Below are positions 36,044-46,905 of a stretch of 64,000 nt of DNA, one piece after another (position 1 is the stretch's first letter; each line of letters opens with the position of its first letter). Under the pieces are notes generated by a model that saw nothing but the letters and a program-made list of their open reading frames with translations, did no database searches and was not told the origin of the DNA. The stretch is from Bostrychus sinensis (lineage: Eukaryota; Chordata; Actinopteri; Gobiiformes; Eleotridae): contig CM036255.1 of assembly GCA_020698575.1 (NCBI GenBank), positions 17,510,001-17,574,000 of the forward strand, given 5' to 3'. Position numbers and translations under genes: made by a program.

Positions 36044-36724
36044 GTGTTGTTTTTTGTTTTTTTACATCCTGTCTTTCACATGAAGATGATTTGGTCGGTT
36101 CATATTTCGAAGGACTACAGATTGTATCTTGCTGATGTAAATTATAGCTGACACATGTCATCAGTATGTGCATCAAATGCCTGCTGCATGATAGACATAA
36201 TGACTGACTTCTGACCTGATTTTTGTCTTTGATAACATGTTGCTGCTACTGAACAATAATATGAAGTTAGGTTTCTGCAGTACTGTAGGGCTGCAGTTTC
36301 TATCGCATTAGTTTACCTTGATATTATGATTCAACAGTTATTTAGGCTTAATTATATGCAGGTTTACAGATAACATTTTATTGTAAGCATGTTGTACAAT
36401 TAAATATTATGTAAATCTATATATAGGCTACAAAATAACTTGACATCCCTGCAATCCACTTTTCAGTCCCAAAACACTACTCAGAAAATACATTGCATGT
36501 AACAAACAAATATGCATGTTTATGAGTACAACAATGACATTAAAGTTTCAGTGTCCAGATTTTCCAAAATACACTTTATAACTTCCTGTTAATTTACTCC
36601 TGTGTTGCAGCAACAGCGAGCTAGTCTTCGACAGATGAGGAGAGAAGCAGAGGAAGATGATGATGAGGATGATGATTCTGATGAAGACGATGATGATGAA
36701 GACGAGTCTGAAGATGACAGTTAA
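33064..36724 (+). CDS. cibar1: CIBAR1 (FAM92A) BAR-domain ciliary protein, 8 coding exons
   Basis: Joined coding exons: 33064-33092, 33444-33678, 33758-33826, 33963-34064, 34555-34659, 34736-34849, 35676-35795, 36611-36724. They give 295 residues with no frame break. Residues about 10-215 form the FAM92-type BAR domain, with family signatures VEKHFGDMCHLFAAYVRKTA, RVRDKADLLV, KVQDYRQAEVERLEAKV, QLERTRQRNPSDR, TTRHLEETIDEFEKQK and RLDIVRANSK. The last ~22 residues are almost all D and E. The length is close to the ~289 I recall for the human protein. From family knowledge, CIBAR1 is a curved dimer that binds membranes and works with Chibby (CBY1) at the base of cilia; human FAM92A is also reported at the mitochondrial inner membrane and is linked to polydactyly. 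The QLERTRQRNPSDR region separates it from the paralogue CIBAR2. The start is chosen because its ATG opens exon 1 of matching phase next to the promoter motifs. The joins are predicted, not confirmed by transcripts. Confidence 0.93.
33444..33678 (+). CDS. cibar1: cibar1 exon 2
   Basis: The acceptor is TTCTACAG and the donor GAG|GTAACA. It completes the split Arg codon and encodes residues 10-88, the first long helix of the BAR domain. Confidence 0.93.
33758..33826 (+). CDS. cibar1: cibar1 exon 3
   Basis: The acceptor is AATCTGCAG and the donor AGG|GTACGT. It encodes residues 89-111 (VERLEAKVIEPLKSYGAVV...). The introns on both sides are short (79 and 136 bp). Confidence 0.92.
33963..34064 (+). 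CDS. cibar1: cibar1 exon 4
   Basis: The acceptor is CCTTGCAG. It encodes residues 112-145 ending NPSDRQII. The donor ATT|GTATCCTT is a U12-type site rather than a standard U2 site. Confidence 0.9.
34065..34554 (+). other. cibar1 intron 4, predicted U12-type (minor spliceosome)
   Basis: The intron starts GTATCCTT, identical to the U12 5' splice consensus RTATCCTT over all eight bases and a poor U2 donor. Near its end, TGCTTAAC (34521-34528) matches the U12 branch-point consensus TCCTTAAC at 7 of 8 positions. The acceptor AG is at 34553-34554. The branch A to acceptor distance is about 27 nt, longer than is usual for U12 introns, which is the weak point. Confidence 0.75.
34555..34659 (+). CDS. 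cibar1: cibar1 exon 5
   Basis: Begins AESELQRATMDATRTTRHLEE and ends RDIK at donor AAG|GTTTTC, residues 146-180. A TAG directly in frame before the exon fixes the acceptor. Compared with the mammalian text I remember (VISQAETE), the junction IIAESE lacks two residues. Confidence 0.9.
34736..34849 (+). CDS. cibar1: cibar1 exon 6
   Basis: The acceptor is TTTTTGTAG and the donor GAG|GTAGGT. Encodes residues 181-218 (KIFGEFVTVEMAFHAKALEL...), the last long BAR helix. Intron 5 before it is only 76 bp. Confidence 0.92.
35676..35795 (+). CDS. cibar1: cibar1 exon 7
   Basis: The acceptor is TTTTGGCAG and the donor CAG|GTAAGA. Encodes residues 219-258 with the conserved PPEYQSRLDIVRANSKTSL segment after the BAR domain. 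Confidence 0.92.
36009..36042 (+). repeat. Poly-T tract inside cibar1 intron 7
   Basis: 34 consecutive T residues, followed by further T-rich sequence. Likely length-variable. Confidence 0.9.
36611..36724 (+). CDS. cibar1: cibar1 exon 8 (last coding exon)
   Basis: The acceptor is GTGTTGCAG. Encodes QQRASLRQMRREAEE and then an acidic run built largely from GAT, GAC, GAA and GAG codons, ending at TAA 36722-36724. The GAT repeats resemble a coding trinucleotide microsatellite, so the tail length may vary between individuals. Confidence 0.88.
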   Translation, partial: QQRASLRQMRREAEEDDDEDDDSDEDDDDEDESEDDS

Positions 36725-36961
36725 CACACTTGTTTTAATATATACATTTCAACTAATAGTGTCTAAAAGGCTCTTTAACCATTTTATTCATTATTCATTG
36801 CCAAAGTCATCAGTATTGTAGTACATTTAGTGAGATGTGCTTCATACGTGCCAGTGTTTCTGTATTTACTTTATGACCTACTTTTATAATATATTTAAGA
36901 TTTTCACCAGCCATTTAACGGTTTATTTTTTGTATAATGTACAATTGTCTTTACTATTAAA
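36725..36961 (+). terminator. cibar1 3' UTR with polyadenylation signal
   Basis: The AT-rich 3' UTR contains ATTAAA at 36956-36961, the common variant poly(A) signal, about 230 bp after the stop. The cleavage site would be near 36975-36990. Confidence 0.55.
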
Positions 36962-37145
36962 ATCATTTGTAAAGCCTCACCACTTGGCATTTTGATTTTA
37001 AAGCTGACACTTCCATGCAAATTAGTGCTCCAGTATATGTGTGATGTTTATGCACATGCTATACCTCTTCATTTGCATATCTCTTGAGACGGATTGTGTT
37101 TCTATGTGTCGTCTGTCACAGAGTCTGCTTATTCTGTCTGTCACA

Positions 37146-39196
37146 TGAGTCACTCCACACATTTATCATTGAGCGGCTCGTGTCAGATGCAGATCCCCCA
37201 CAGGACATTGCACAAGGAACATTTAGAGACCAATTTGTGAAGCTATTTGTTTTAATTACAGGTTTTTGTAACACTGTGATATGAGCGTGTAAGTCAGATG
37301 TAGTAGTTGTATTATATATGTACCATTTACTCAGTATAACTCAGAGGTGACCCGATTCAATATTAACATCCTAAAATCCATCTGCAGCCCACATAGAAAA
37401 GTACCAGCCACTTATCTAGTACATATTAAGAAAGATATTTGAAAAAAACAGTCACAGTGTCCTGCTCTCCCAGCCTAAGTCTTAAGAATTTCAATGGCAA
37501 TACTGCAGTGAGTCATCCCTATAAAGTGTGTTTGTGTGTTTGACAGAGGCCATGACTCACGGAGAGCTTTTTCAATCACACGTTAACCTGAAAGCTCCAC
37601 TCCCCAATCCCAAAGTGGACAATGGACGCTGACCTGTCACGAAAGAGGGAAATAAATAGATCAAGAGTGGTGGCAGAAAGACTAATCTGGACTGTTAGTC
37701 GAGAGTCAAAGCAACAAAAGACAAAGCAAAAGGGCTTCGGTGAGTCATTGATCGTAAAAAAACAAACAGGGAGATCCTTGTTGCCAAGAACCAGATGTGA
37801 AGAGAAGGAAGGAGGGGAGGGGGGGTAGTTGAAAGAGGTCAGTCATATCCTCCAGCCCTTATCGTTGACTGTGACTCACTGCCCCTCAGCGCCACACCAC
37901 TCCTATAACATCCACAGCACATGTCAAACGCTGCAAATATGACTTTTATATAAAATACAAGTACATTTTGTATTTATTTAAGATTACTGAAATCACGGAG
38001 AAAGATGGGAAATGACAAGGGGCAAATTCACCTGGTACACGCTCTGCCAGGTGAGCCAGCGAGGTACCCTGCAAGTAATTTCAATACTGCCTATTCATGT
38101 ACAACCTCAACCCTACAAGTTGATACTACTACTAATACTATTACTGCAAACAATGATGTATAGTATGCTACACTGTAAATAGTCAAAACATTTTGCTGAG
38201 AAATGGGCTTGCTAATGTTTATTGGTAGCATTAGTTGCACATTTGAATGAGGTAGATAACTATGCAAATATTTGACCAACAGGAAATGTTCTTTGGGTTG
38301 CCTTGTTTTAAAATTATCCCCACAGTTTAAAACATTACAGATTAACACAAAAGCCTGAATAATTTCGAATTAAAATATGTCTTTTCCGTAGTTACAACTC
38401 CATGAATTTCTTCTTGTGTCATAGCTCATGGCAATCAAATGTGAAGGCTCCTGCAATCGTTGTTTTGCTTTATGCGAAACGTGCTATTAAACCTTATCAC
38501 CACCAGAGGGAGATGTTCTAAAGTGTTCTCACCAGGGCTGTGTAAATGTGTAAAGGCCGATCGGGAGACACTGTGTTCTTTGCCCACTGTTCAGTATTTG
38601 CAAAATTTAAAAACTGCCTACCCACATACTTATATCAAACTGTTGAGATATATTGTGGCATAACATCCACATTTACCAACACATGTGTTTTAATCTTTAA
38701 TAAACAAAAACACAATGAAGGTGTGATGTTGTTTAGATCCACCATATTCAAAAGCAACATCATATTGTTCAGTTTTGACAGATGATAGCTATGATAGGTT
38801 ACACTCCATACAGCTCTTTTACCACCTCAGTAATTTACATTGCAGATGAAATGCATCGCAGTCACACCCAGAGCTGATTGGCCCTCCTATAGGATCTGGC
38901 ACACAAAGAAGTGATGTTTTTTCCTGGACTGACTCATCTGCAGCCATCTCTTTGTAATGATAGTGCAACATGTCTGAATGAAAAAGCTTGTGTTTTTGTA
39001 TGAGACCAGCCGATATCGTCAAGTTAGTATCATGATTATTTATCCTCAAGGGACGTGTGAATATGTGGTAAAGTGCATGTATGTGTGTGGAGTTCATTTC
39101 TGTTGTCTGGAAAATGAACTAGAGTGAATGTCGTGCTGGCGGCTGCTGTAAAATTGCGAGGCAGCATAGCCCGGGTGTGACTCACAGACTGACTCA
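37146..39196. promoter_or_regulatory. Cluster of eight AP-1/MAF-type TGA(G/C)TCA sites
   Basis: Perfect heptamers occur at 37146-37152, 37509-37515, 37553-37559, 37741-37747, 37872-37878, 38930-38936, 39178-39184 and 39190-39196. Elsewhere in the window I counted only about one per 4 kb. The heptamer is bound by AP-1 and is the core of MAF and NRF2 sites. There is no gene in this stretch, so it may be a distal element for cibar1 or a neighbour outside the window. Confidence 0.45.
38010..38075 (-). repeat. tRNA-like SINE fragment
   Basis: In reverse the segment reads TGGCTCACCTGGCAGAGCGT then GTACCAGGTG, matching the box A region of a tRNA-derived SINE. No box B is visible, so it is a fragment and not a tRNA gene. 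Confidence 0.5.
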
Positions 39197-39875
39197 CTGA
39201 CAGCGCTGCCATGGCATGTGTATGTTTGTTTGCATGCATGTGTGTGAGGTACAATTGCTGTGTGCGCATGGTGGTGTTTCTGGGAATTCTTAACCCAGCG
39301 ACATTCCCATTGTGTCCCACTGAGAAGATGCTTAAGAAGTGTTTGTGTTAATAGACATGTGGAGTGTACAGAGGAACTTCCTTGCATGTAACTTTTCAGA
39401 ATTTGCAAAGAGAATGAAAGAAAGTCGGTCTGCAACTGTACAGCTCACTTAAGGTTGTTATTGTGGCCCAATGTAGATCTTGTAGAAGTGTGGAAAGTAA
39501 TGTTGAGCTGGCAAGTTGTATGTTTTCATAACATGGTATCGTGCCCCAGACTTACACGCTATAGTCGGCAAGGTGCACCTGTCTGTGTGTCCTGCCGCCG
39601 TTGGTTTGTTGCTTAAGAAGATAAGTCAAAAACATAATGGTCCAATTGTGATGGATTTCAGGAAATGCCATTGAGAAACCAAAGAACAAACAGTTAGATT
39701 TTGGTATGGACAGTAGACATATGGAGGGTTAAGGTTAGGATTCTTTAAAACAGTCTGCACCATTGCGAGATTGTGCAAAATATACTAACTACAGCCACAA
39801 GGGGAAGTGTTGCTTTTTTATGTTAATCTGGATTATTGTCTGGATGAAGTCCTTTAATGTGAGATATAAGCCCTC
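39197..39875. other. Intergenic DNA with SINE-A-associated text
   Basis: Positions 39760-39810 (CACCATTGCGAGATTGTGCA, then ACCACAAGG-like text) recur at about 21476-21530, suggesting an unnamed repeat linked to SINE-A. No gene. Confidence 0.4.
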
Positions 39876-39965
39876 TATAAATCAATGGATAGAGCATTTA
39901 CCCCTGAACTAAAAAAAATGCCTGGTCCAAGTCTAAGCACTGTATCTTTACAATGCCTTGGGAGG
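39876..39965 (+). repeat. SINE-A copy
   Basis: AATCAATGGATAGAGCATTT, ACCCCTGAACTA, then GGTCCAAGTCTAAGCACTGT and ATCTTTACAATGCCTTG. It has the tRNA-like head with box A, a box B-like GGTCCAAGTC and a shortened 3' module. Confidence 0.7.
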
Positions 39966-40834
39966 GGGTTATTCTTTTAGAGGTGTTCTAATATGCTTCT
40001 TTTTTTAACTAAACTGTGAGAGTAGAATATCTGCAGCATACTACTGACTTTTACTACTACTAAAGAAGCATTTTTTTTTTTTTTTTTTTTTTTAGTTTTA
40101 CAATATCTGATGGCCAACTATTTTTACTCCCTTCTTGTATATAGGCAGTTTCCCACGTGCATCAGTCACATGTTTTCAATTAAAAGCCCGGCCGTCATCA
40201 TATGCAGCCTATACTACAGCCTCCCATTGAACTGATTAATGGAGCAACATGAAAGGCAGGGTACAGCCTGTCAGTGGCAGTAAGTCACACCAGCCATTCT
40301 CCAGCATCTACTGTAACTACACATAAAGCAGAGGTAGAAGCATAAATCAGTATCTCTGTACTTTAAACAGACATACAGTACAGTAAGGTCTACTATATTT
40401 GGTACATTGTGTCAGCTCCCATAGTGTATCATGTAATGGTGATAAAGCAGAAAGTGGCTTGTTATTTACTTTGTGGGGAGCCTGGGCTTCACTTGGATAT
40501 TCCCACTCAGCATAATTCATGGTTAGAGGGAAGTGAGAAAGTGTGTGTGGGAATACGATTTTGAAACATAAAGACTATTAAGGGTGTCATTTTAAGTCAT
40601 TTTCTGTTTGTAATTTTATGCAATGTAGTTCATTACTGTTAAAAGCCCTATCCTCTGTCTGCATGGATTTGAGAGAGTTTGACAAGGACCAACTTGCCAT
40701 GGCTATCATCTCCAAAACTCAATATCTAAAAGTAGTCCAAGGAAGTAACAGTGGGGAACACAGGTGAAGCAGGTGTGGAGAGAAGGTGGGCCCCGGAGTC
40801 CAATTAAACAGACAAGCTAATGGAGCTTTAATTT
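39966..40834. other. Intergenic DNA with poly-T at 40072-40094
   Basis: A homopolymer T run and otherwise AT-rich unique DNA. No gene. Confidence 0.4.
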
Positions 40835-40945
40835 CTGAAGAAGTTAATGATTCTGGTTCTGATAGAAAGGTGAAGTGTGTCACAGTTTGTTGCATATGGA
40901 GCCAAGTATTAAGCAGGTAGTCATAATGTTTTGCCTGATCACTGT
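40835..40945 (-). mobile_element. Truncated copy of the 18973 MITE
   Basis: Read in reverse, it begins TACAGTGATCAGGCAAAACA then TTATGACTAC and continues with ACAAACTGTGACACACTTC and TTTCTATCAGAACCAG, the left half of the element at 18973-19304. The other half is missing. Confidence 0.65.
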
Positions 40946-42300
40946 ATTTTAATTGCTGCCACACCTGACTGGTTGTTTCATCTTATTGGATTAAGTTTAG
41001 TAGGAAATAATTGCACATTTTGCTAATTTAGCTTCTGTTTTGTGGCATGTGTTTTGCTGCATACTGTAGGTTCATGAGTCAATTCCGCCCCATGGCTGCT
41101 GTTAATGATTTCGAAATGTTAAAGCCAGATTGTATGTGTATGCATCTTGAATTGCGCAAGCTGCTTATCACTGCGAGCCGCTCTGTGATCAGTGAGGTAG
41201 TCCTGGTCTTGACTTACTTACAGCTCTTAAAATCAGTCTGCCCTCTTCATCCACCTGTCCCATGACTTCAGTAAAATGGGTCATTACACACACTCAAAAA
41301 CATTGTCCCATTCAGGTGACTGCCCACTTCCTGGTATAACTCACTCATATCATCCATAGCCTGTAATACATTAGCTTATCTGCCATTAGGATATCAAACA
41401 GTTTTTATGAACCTTAACTGCATAAACAGCGTATGAACCTTGGCCATGGATTATTTTAATACAGTATCATCTGAGAGGTTTTATGGCTGCGAATCCTGAA
41501 TGCATTATAAAAGCAGACTGAGTAATGTGTTTTCAAAGCAACTAAATTAAAAAAAAACAATACTGCTTGAGTAATATCACCATGCGAGTCGCAGGTAAGC
41601 CCTACTTCACCAGAACACGTTAAGCGGCTGACTGTGCACTCCAGGTCATGAGGGGCAGAAAAAACTGTTTGTCTGCTCTCTTGCGCAACAACAAAGGCAG
41701 CATTCTTCTTTCACATTTGAAAACACACACAGCAGAAGCGAGCGTTTCCCACACGCTCTGAGGCTGCGGCAAAATAACATGAAACCAAAGACTGGATGTG
41801 ACATGAGGAGCTGTCAGGCCTGTCCCGGGTCAACTGTGTGGGGCAGGGCTATGTCTGGAGCAGAAGAGAAGAAGACTGTGTGAATCTATGCAGTCCTGAT
41901 GCTAAAATACATATACTGTACATATGAAACAATTAATAAATCAACTGTGGATTGTAATTAAATTGGATGTCAAGTCATTACGTTGTGTCTTCAGAGTGGG
42001 TACTCGAAAATGCAACAGAGCTAATCCACTGAGGTGCACTACGTATTAATGAGAGAGGCGAGCCCAGATTAAAGCACTTAAACATAACAGGGCCCTCGTG
42101 GAAATTGCTACTAATTTTAGACAAGAAAATAAAATGACGAGGGTCTAAGAAATGGGGTTGTAGCTATTTTTATTTCAGCCACAAATATTACATTATATTT
42201 TTGTTTGTTGATCTGTCAGCAAGACCTGTCCCAAACTGCTGGTCAGACTTGGTAAGTGGTAAATAAAGGGATAGGATTCTTGAGCACCGTAAGACATCAG
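40946..42300. other. Intergenic DNA with possible conserved blocks
   Basis: Positions 41030-41260 and 42000-42140 are unique and balanced in composition (for example CTACGTATTAATGAGAG and CAGATTAAAGCACTTAA) and may be conserved regulatory DNA. No exon is recognised. Confidence 0.35.
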
Positions 42301-42478
42301 GGCTTTGTGGCTTTTTAATAAAGCATTTACCCCTAAGCTAGAAGATCTGTTGTGAGTCTATGCCTTACCCAATATCTTTACCAACAGTTACTTTGCCTTT
42401 CCTGATGCAACCCTTTCCATTTATCCAGGCTAGGGACTGGCACAAAGAGTACACTGGCTTGTGACCCCTTGAGGCTGG
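42301..42478 (+). repeat. SINE-A copy fused to a repeat B copy
   Basis: Positions 42301-42390 carry GGCTTTGTGG, then AAAGCATTTACCCCTAAGCT and GTGAGTCTATGCC. Positions 42392-42478 carry TTTCCTGATGCAACCCTTTC, CATTTATCCAGGCTAGGGAC and TGGCACAAAGAGTACACTGG. Here the two families directly adjoin. Confidence 0.7.
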
Positions 42479-45259
42479 ATTCAATGTTTAATCTTAGTTC
42501 AAATGTTTCAAATACATAGACATGTGGTAATATTTCAAAACCGAACTGTAATTCAACCTTTTCACTGCTTCTTTATTTGTCACATAACAAGTCGACAGCT
42601 CTACTTTCATTTGTACCAACACAGGAAATAATAAGCACATCACCTTCTCATGGGACAAAAACGTTATTGCATTAACCAATCCTACACACACACACACAAA
42701 CATGCAGCGGCTACGGGACACAGCCTGGGAACAGCCAATGCACTAATGAGGTCTATCCCATGAGGATTTAGAGCTGCACAGAGGAATGTGGACTCTCACG
42801 ACCAACCGCCAAACTCCACTGTCCCGCTGCTACCCCCTCTTGCACATGCACGAGAATTGCGAGAAGCAATCCAGGAATAGGACGTTTGCTCATTTGCTTG
42901 GTACTCTGTTAGCAATGAACATAACAAGATCACTGGGGAATCTGACACTGATTTGAGAGGAGAAAAGAAAAGGAGTAAAAGTTCTTGAAGAGAGTGTAAA
43001 AATCAATTCACAGGTGCCACGATGAAGAGATAATCTGTGTTCTTCACCTGCAGTGGTCATAATGTTATGCCAGATCGGTGTAAATAAGAACACAGTGAGG
43101 TCAGAGGAGGATTGCACAGATGGAGAGAGAAGACTGTTACGAGGAGACAGTATGAAGCTCGTGTTTGCACTTAACATTTGTTCTTGGATGTTGGCTCGCA
43201 GTGATAATGTGAGAGCCAAGCCGCAGTGAGTTTACTAGAGCGAATGTGGTGTGAAGCAGACAGAGGGGACATGGACACCGAGGGGCCTGCTGCTCACCGA
43301 TAGACGCGCAGCATGGGTGTCCCGCTCTGTCACGACTTTCACTCTACAAGCAGGCACAAGAGAAGTTTTCTAAACAGCAAGAACTTAACTTGTGCTGGAA
43401 TCTGTGGAAACGTTTATGTTTTGAAGATGAGTGCAGTCACTAAAAACAAAGTCATGGATAAATGTGTAAAGTGAATCTACCTGGGCTGGAATCCTAGGTT
43501 GGGGAAGTTTGGATTGATGTAATTGCTTCACTTTATTCTCTATTTCCCATTTCACTAAACTCTGTCTCTGAAAAATGCAAAACAAAATATAATAATCCAT
43601 CTTTTTAATAGTATTAACTGTATTGTTTACAAATGTGTGTATAAGGTCTAATTTTGCTGAAATAAATGAAGTTGTCAAATTAACAAAATGTATTCTGAAT
43701 TTTTACACTGAAATCTGAACAATCTGTAGCCATTTTAGCCCAAAACAAACCCCATCTTTAAAGCATGTGTTATTAGTGGCTCCTCAATGCCTTTTAAAGA
43801 AAAAAGTGTCATTTGATATTTTTTCACTTTTAACCATTTTTGCCTTCAAGCACACTAAAGGACTTTGTCTGCACTTGAACTATACTTCTTTTATACAGAT
43901 GTACAGTATGATAAGTGATCAGATACAGTGTGTGTTGTTATGAGATGGTTCTCAAAACATTTCAAGGGTATGTTTGTGGAAAATATAACCTGAGACTTAT
44001 TATTATATTTTGACCGGCATTTTTCAGAGGCAGAGTTTAGTAAGATGGGAAATGAAGAATAAAGTAAAGGAATTACATGGCTCCAAACTGCCCCAAGCCA
44101 GAACTCCAGCGCAGGTAGATCCACTTTAGACGTTTATCCGTTACTTTGTTTTCGGATGACTGCACTCATCTTCAAATCATATAGTGAAAACATTTAAATT
44201 TTTTTAAAGTTAGCTATTGATATATAGCCTTTTTATATATTTTTCAACAACAACTGATCCTTTTTTAATTTAGTTTGCCTCCTTGTAAAAAAACAAACAA
44301 AAAAAAAAACACTACTCTAGTTGCCAGTTCACTCATGGAAGGGTATGTACAGTTTGGCTGTGACAGTTCATTTACCAATGGCTTTTGTAATATTGCGTCA
44401 GCTCATTGCTTGACTAATATGCCAGGTATCTATTATGGAGCTCATACACTTTCTAGTGCAGAGTGTATTGAGTACATGATAAGGCTGCAGGTATTATTAG
44501 GTGTGACAGGTTTGACCGGTGTACACACTGCTGACAGCTGTATGTACCCATCCCTGGAAACTCACACATCTACCCATAGTCTGCCTCGTGTGTCAGCCGA
44601 GCGGAACTGCGTGTCACCGCCGCCGACTGCTTACCGACGTGTTTTGGAAAATGTGGCTCCAGTTGCTATGGAGCTTCTGTTTGATCTGCTGTAATTAAGT
44701 GAAGCCTATTGATTGCACAATGTGAGCAGGCAGCACCAACTGGACATCTCATCAAACACACAGTTAACCCGCATTTACCCACAATGCCTCGTCCTTACAT
44801 GGCCTAAAGGGGAGGAAAGGAAGGAAAGAGGATAGGGTTTAACCGAGATAAAGTTTACAAATTGAAAAGGGATTTGATTGTGAGCCGCCAGATAAGCCCG
44901 ATGATTACTGTGTGTATGTAGTACAGCTAACAAGCATTACCTGTGAAGGGAAAGCCTGTGTTAACATTGGCTTCTCTTTACAGCTGAGCCAAAGTCAGGG
45001 TGTACTTGCTGCAATACAGTGAAATCCAGACCCAAAACCACAAGAGTCAGCAGCCAAAAAGCACTCAACATGTGTTGGTTTGGGTCCAGTTGTTTTGATT
45101 GAGACATCAAGAAAAACAAGTTGCATATGAAAAGAAACTCTAATACACTCATCATAGATCTGATATTCATTTCTTCATTTGATTTAAATGATGAACTTGA
45201 ATATAGTGGTTGTTGCATGTTGGAAATCAACATTTTAAAGTAATGTATATTAAATCAAA
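42479..45259. other. Intergenic DNA; lone MITE end at 43046-43083
   Basis: GTGGTCATAATGTTATGCCA then GATCGGTGTA at 43046-43083 is a right-hand end of the 18973 MITE family. A 139-codon frame at 44275-44694 has no recognisable domain. Positions 44380-44960 are unique and possibly conserved. No gene is supported. Confidence 0.4.
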
Positions 45260-45650
45260 ATATGAAGAAGTACTTAAAATCTGTACTCAGGTAGAAGTAT
45301 AGTTAATGTTACTTTAAAAAGCACTGTTAAGTAGAAATAAAAATACCCAACAAACTGATTACTCAAGTAAAAATAAAAAGTATTGAGTTTAAGCTTTAGC
45401 TTAATGCTAATACCTGCTACTTCTACTACTGCTTGTGCTACTATTACCACTACTAACTGCTACTGCTATTTATACCCACTCAAAAAAATACTTTTTCTTG
45501 AAATTGCAATTGAAAGCAAATCATTGTGTTGCTTCAAATAAGTAACTTCTCTCCTAAAATCAGAATATGTAAGTACTCAGAAAGTATATTTACGGAAGAA
45601 ATACTGAATACTGAGTAAAAATATCTAATTTCTTTCCACTTCTGATGCCT
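45260..45650. mobile_element. Non-autonomous DNA transposon remnant (AAGTAAAAGTA type)
   Basis: Repeated TACTCAGGTAGAAGTATAGT, ACTCAAGTAAAAATAAAAAG and GTAAGTACTCAG units, ending TTTCCACTTCTG. I know elements with CAGAAGTGGAAA ends and TACTCAAGTAAAAGTA interiors as common in fish. A facing end is not intact. Confidence 0.55.
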
Positions 45651-46490
45651 TTGCAAATGCAGTGTGTTGCCAAGAGCTTTATTTGTGTTTTATACGCCCT
45701 AACAGTAGAGTAAGAGTGTATAATCTCACTTCTATATCAAAATTCATAGTTGTCTTTAATCAAAAAAAATAAAAAAAATAAGTAAACCTCAGTCATGACA
45801 AAATGTTAAATTCTGTGCCTAAAATAAGAATATGTCGACGGTTATGTAAAGTCTGGTCTGGTTAGAGGTTTGCTCCCACAAACACAGAAGTCATGCAGGG
45901 GACAGTGTGTCTGTCCATGTGTCCTTCATGGTCATGCAGCTTGGTTTAAAGTCAGTCCTTCAGTGGAGCTCAGGGCTGTGGTTTGGGGCTTACATGCCCA
46001 CCAGCTGTGACCTTTACATGGGACATCCAGCCACATACAGCCAGACCCAGGGGAGAACCGCCTCTGCAATGGACAAGGACACGCAACATTTAGACAGATT
46101 CAGATGGACAGCACATAAGAGGGGCAGTTACATATGGAGCAAGACTGAGCTGTTTTTAACTCAAAGTAAAATGCTCAGGATGCACTGCTGAGATTGCATA
46201 TTACAGTGATACTTGTGAAAGAGTCTGAGGCAAAGTACCATGAACTGCAGTGATCCACGGGGATTTCCAGTCAGCGAGGTTCTGCTATTAGTAAGCTTGT
46301 TCTTTGAACTCAGAAGTATAATAATGCAATAACATTTATATAACACAAGTCTTTCCATGGAAACTACAATAGAAAGTTTTATGTCTCTGTACATTGTCCC
46401 TTCAAATAAAGGCTAAACTAAAAAAATAAAAAAAAATAAAAAAACTATTTATCACAAGCTTATTAATTATGAGACCTAAATAATAGAGAG

Positions 46491-46905
46491 CAGTGGTTCT
46501 CAAACTGTGGTACAGGTACCACTGGTGGCACACATCCTCTGTAGTGGTACTAAGGTCTAATTTTGAAGATTAAAAGCATTAATTAGATAATTACAGACTG
46601 GTTTAGTTCAAGTTTATACCTGATCTGGGCTTAGATTCGCTCTAGTTGGGCTTGTTTAGGGCCTTGTCCTGGCTTAGTCACAGATTTAATCTTGATGGAA
46701 AAAAGTTAAGTCCTTTATTCCTTAGTTCTCGTTTTGTTATGATTTAGGCCCAGTTCAGTCCTGATATAGTCAAGTTTCAAAATCACTTTTTAAATAATTA
46801 ATGGATATGAGTTAATCCTGATTTAGGGCCATTTTAGTTGGCTAAAGATAATACTTGGAAAGCCAAATATTTTCTGTGGTGGTACTCGTACCACTGAATA
46901 TTGAA
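46491..46905. mobile_element. hAT-like element, right end eroded
   Basis: It starts CAGTGGTTCTCAAACTGTGG, followed by TACAGGTACCACTGGTGG; near the right side GTGGTGGTACTCGTACCACT repeats this theme in inverted form. The closing GAACCACTG was not found. Confidence 0.55.

Noticed and set aside
35955..36176. Minus-strand Lys-rich frame
   Set aside because: Created by the poly-T tract in cibar1 intron 7.
38010..38075. tRNA gene
   Set aside because: Only a box A-like half is present and no cloverleaf can be completed; it is a SINE fragment.
44275..44694. 139-codon plus-strand open frame
   Set aside because: No recognisable protein family or splice context.
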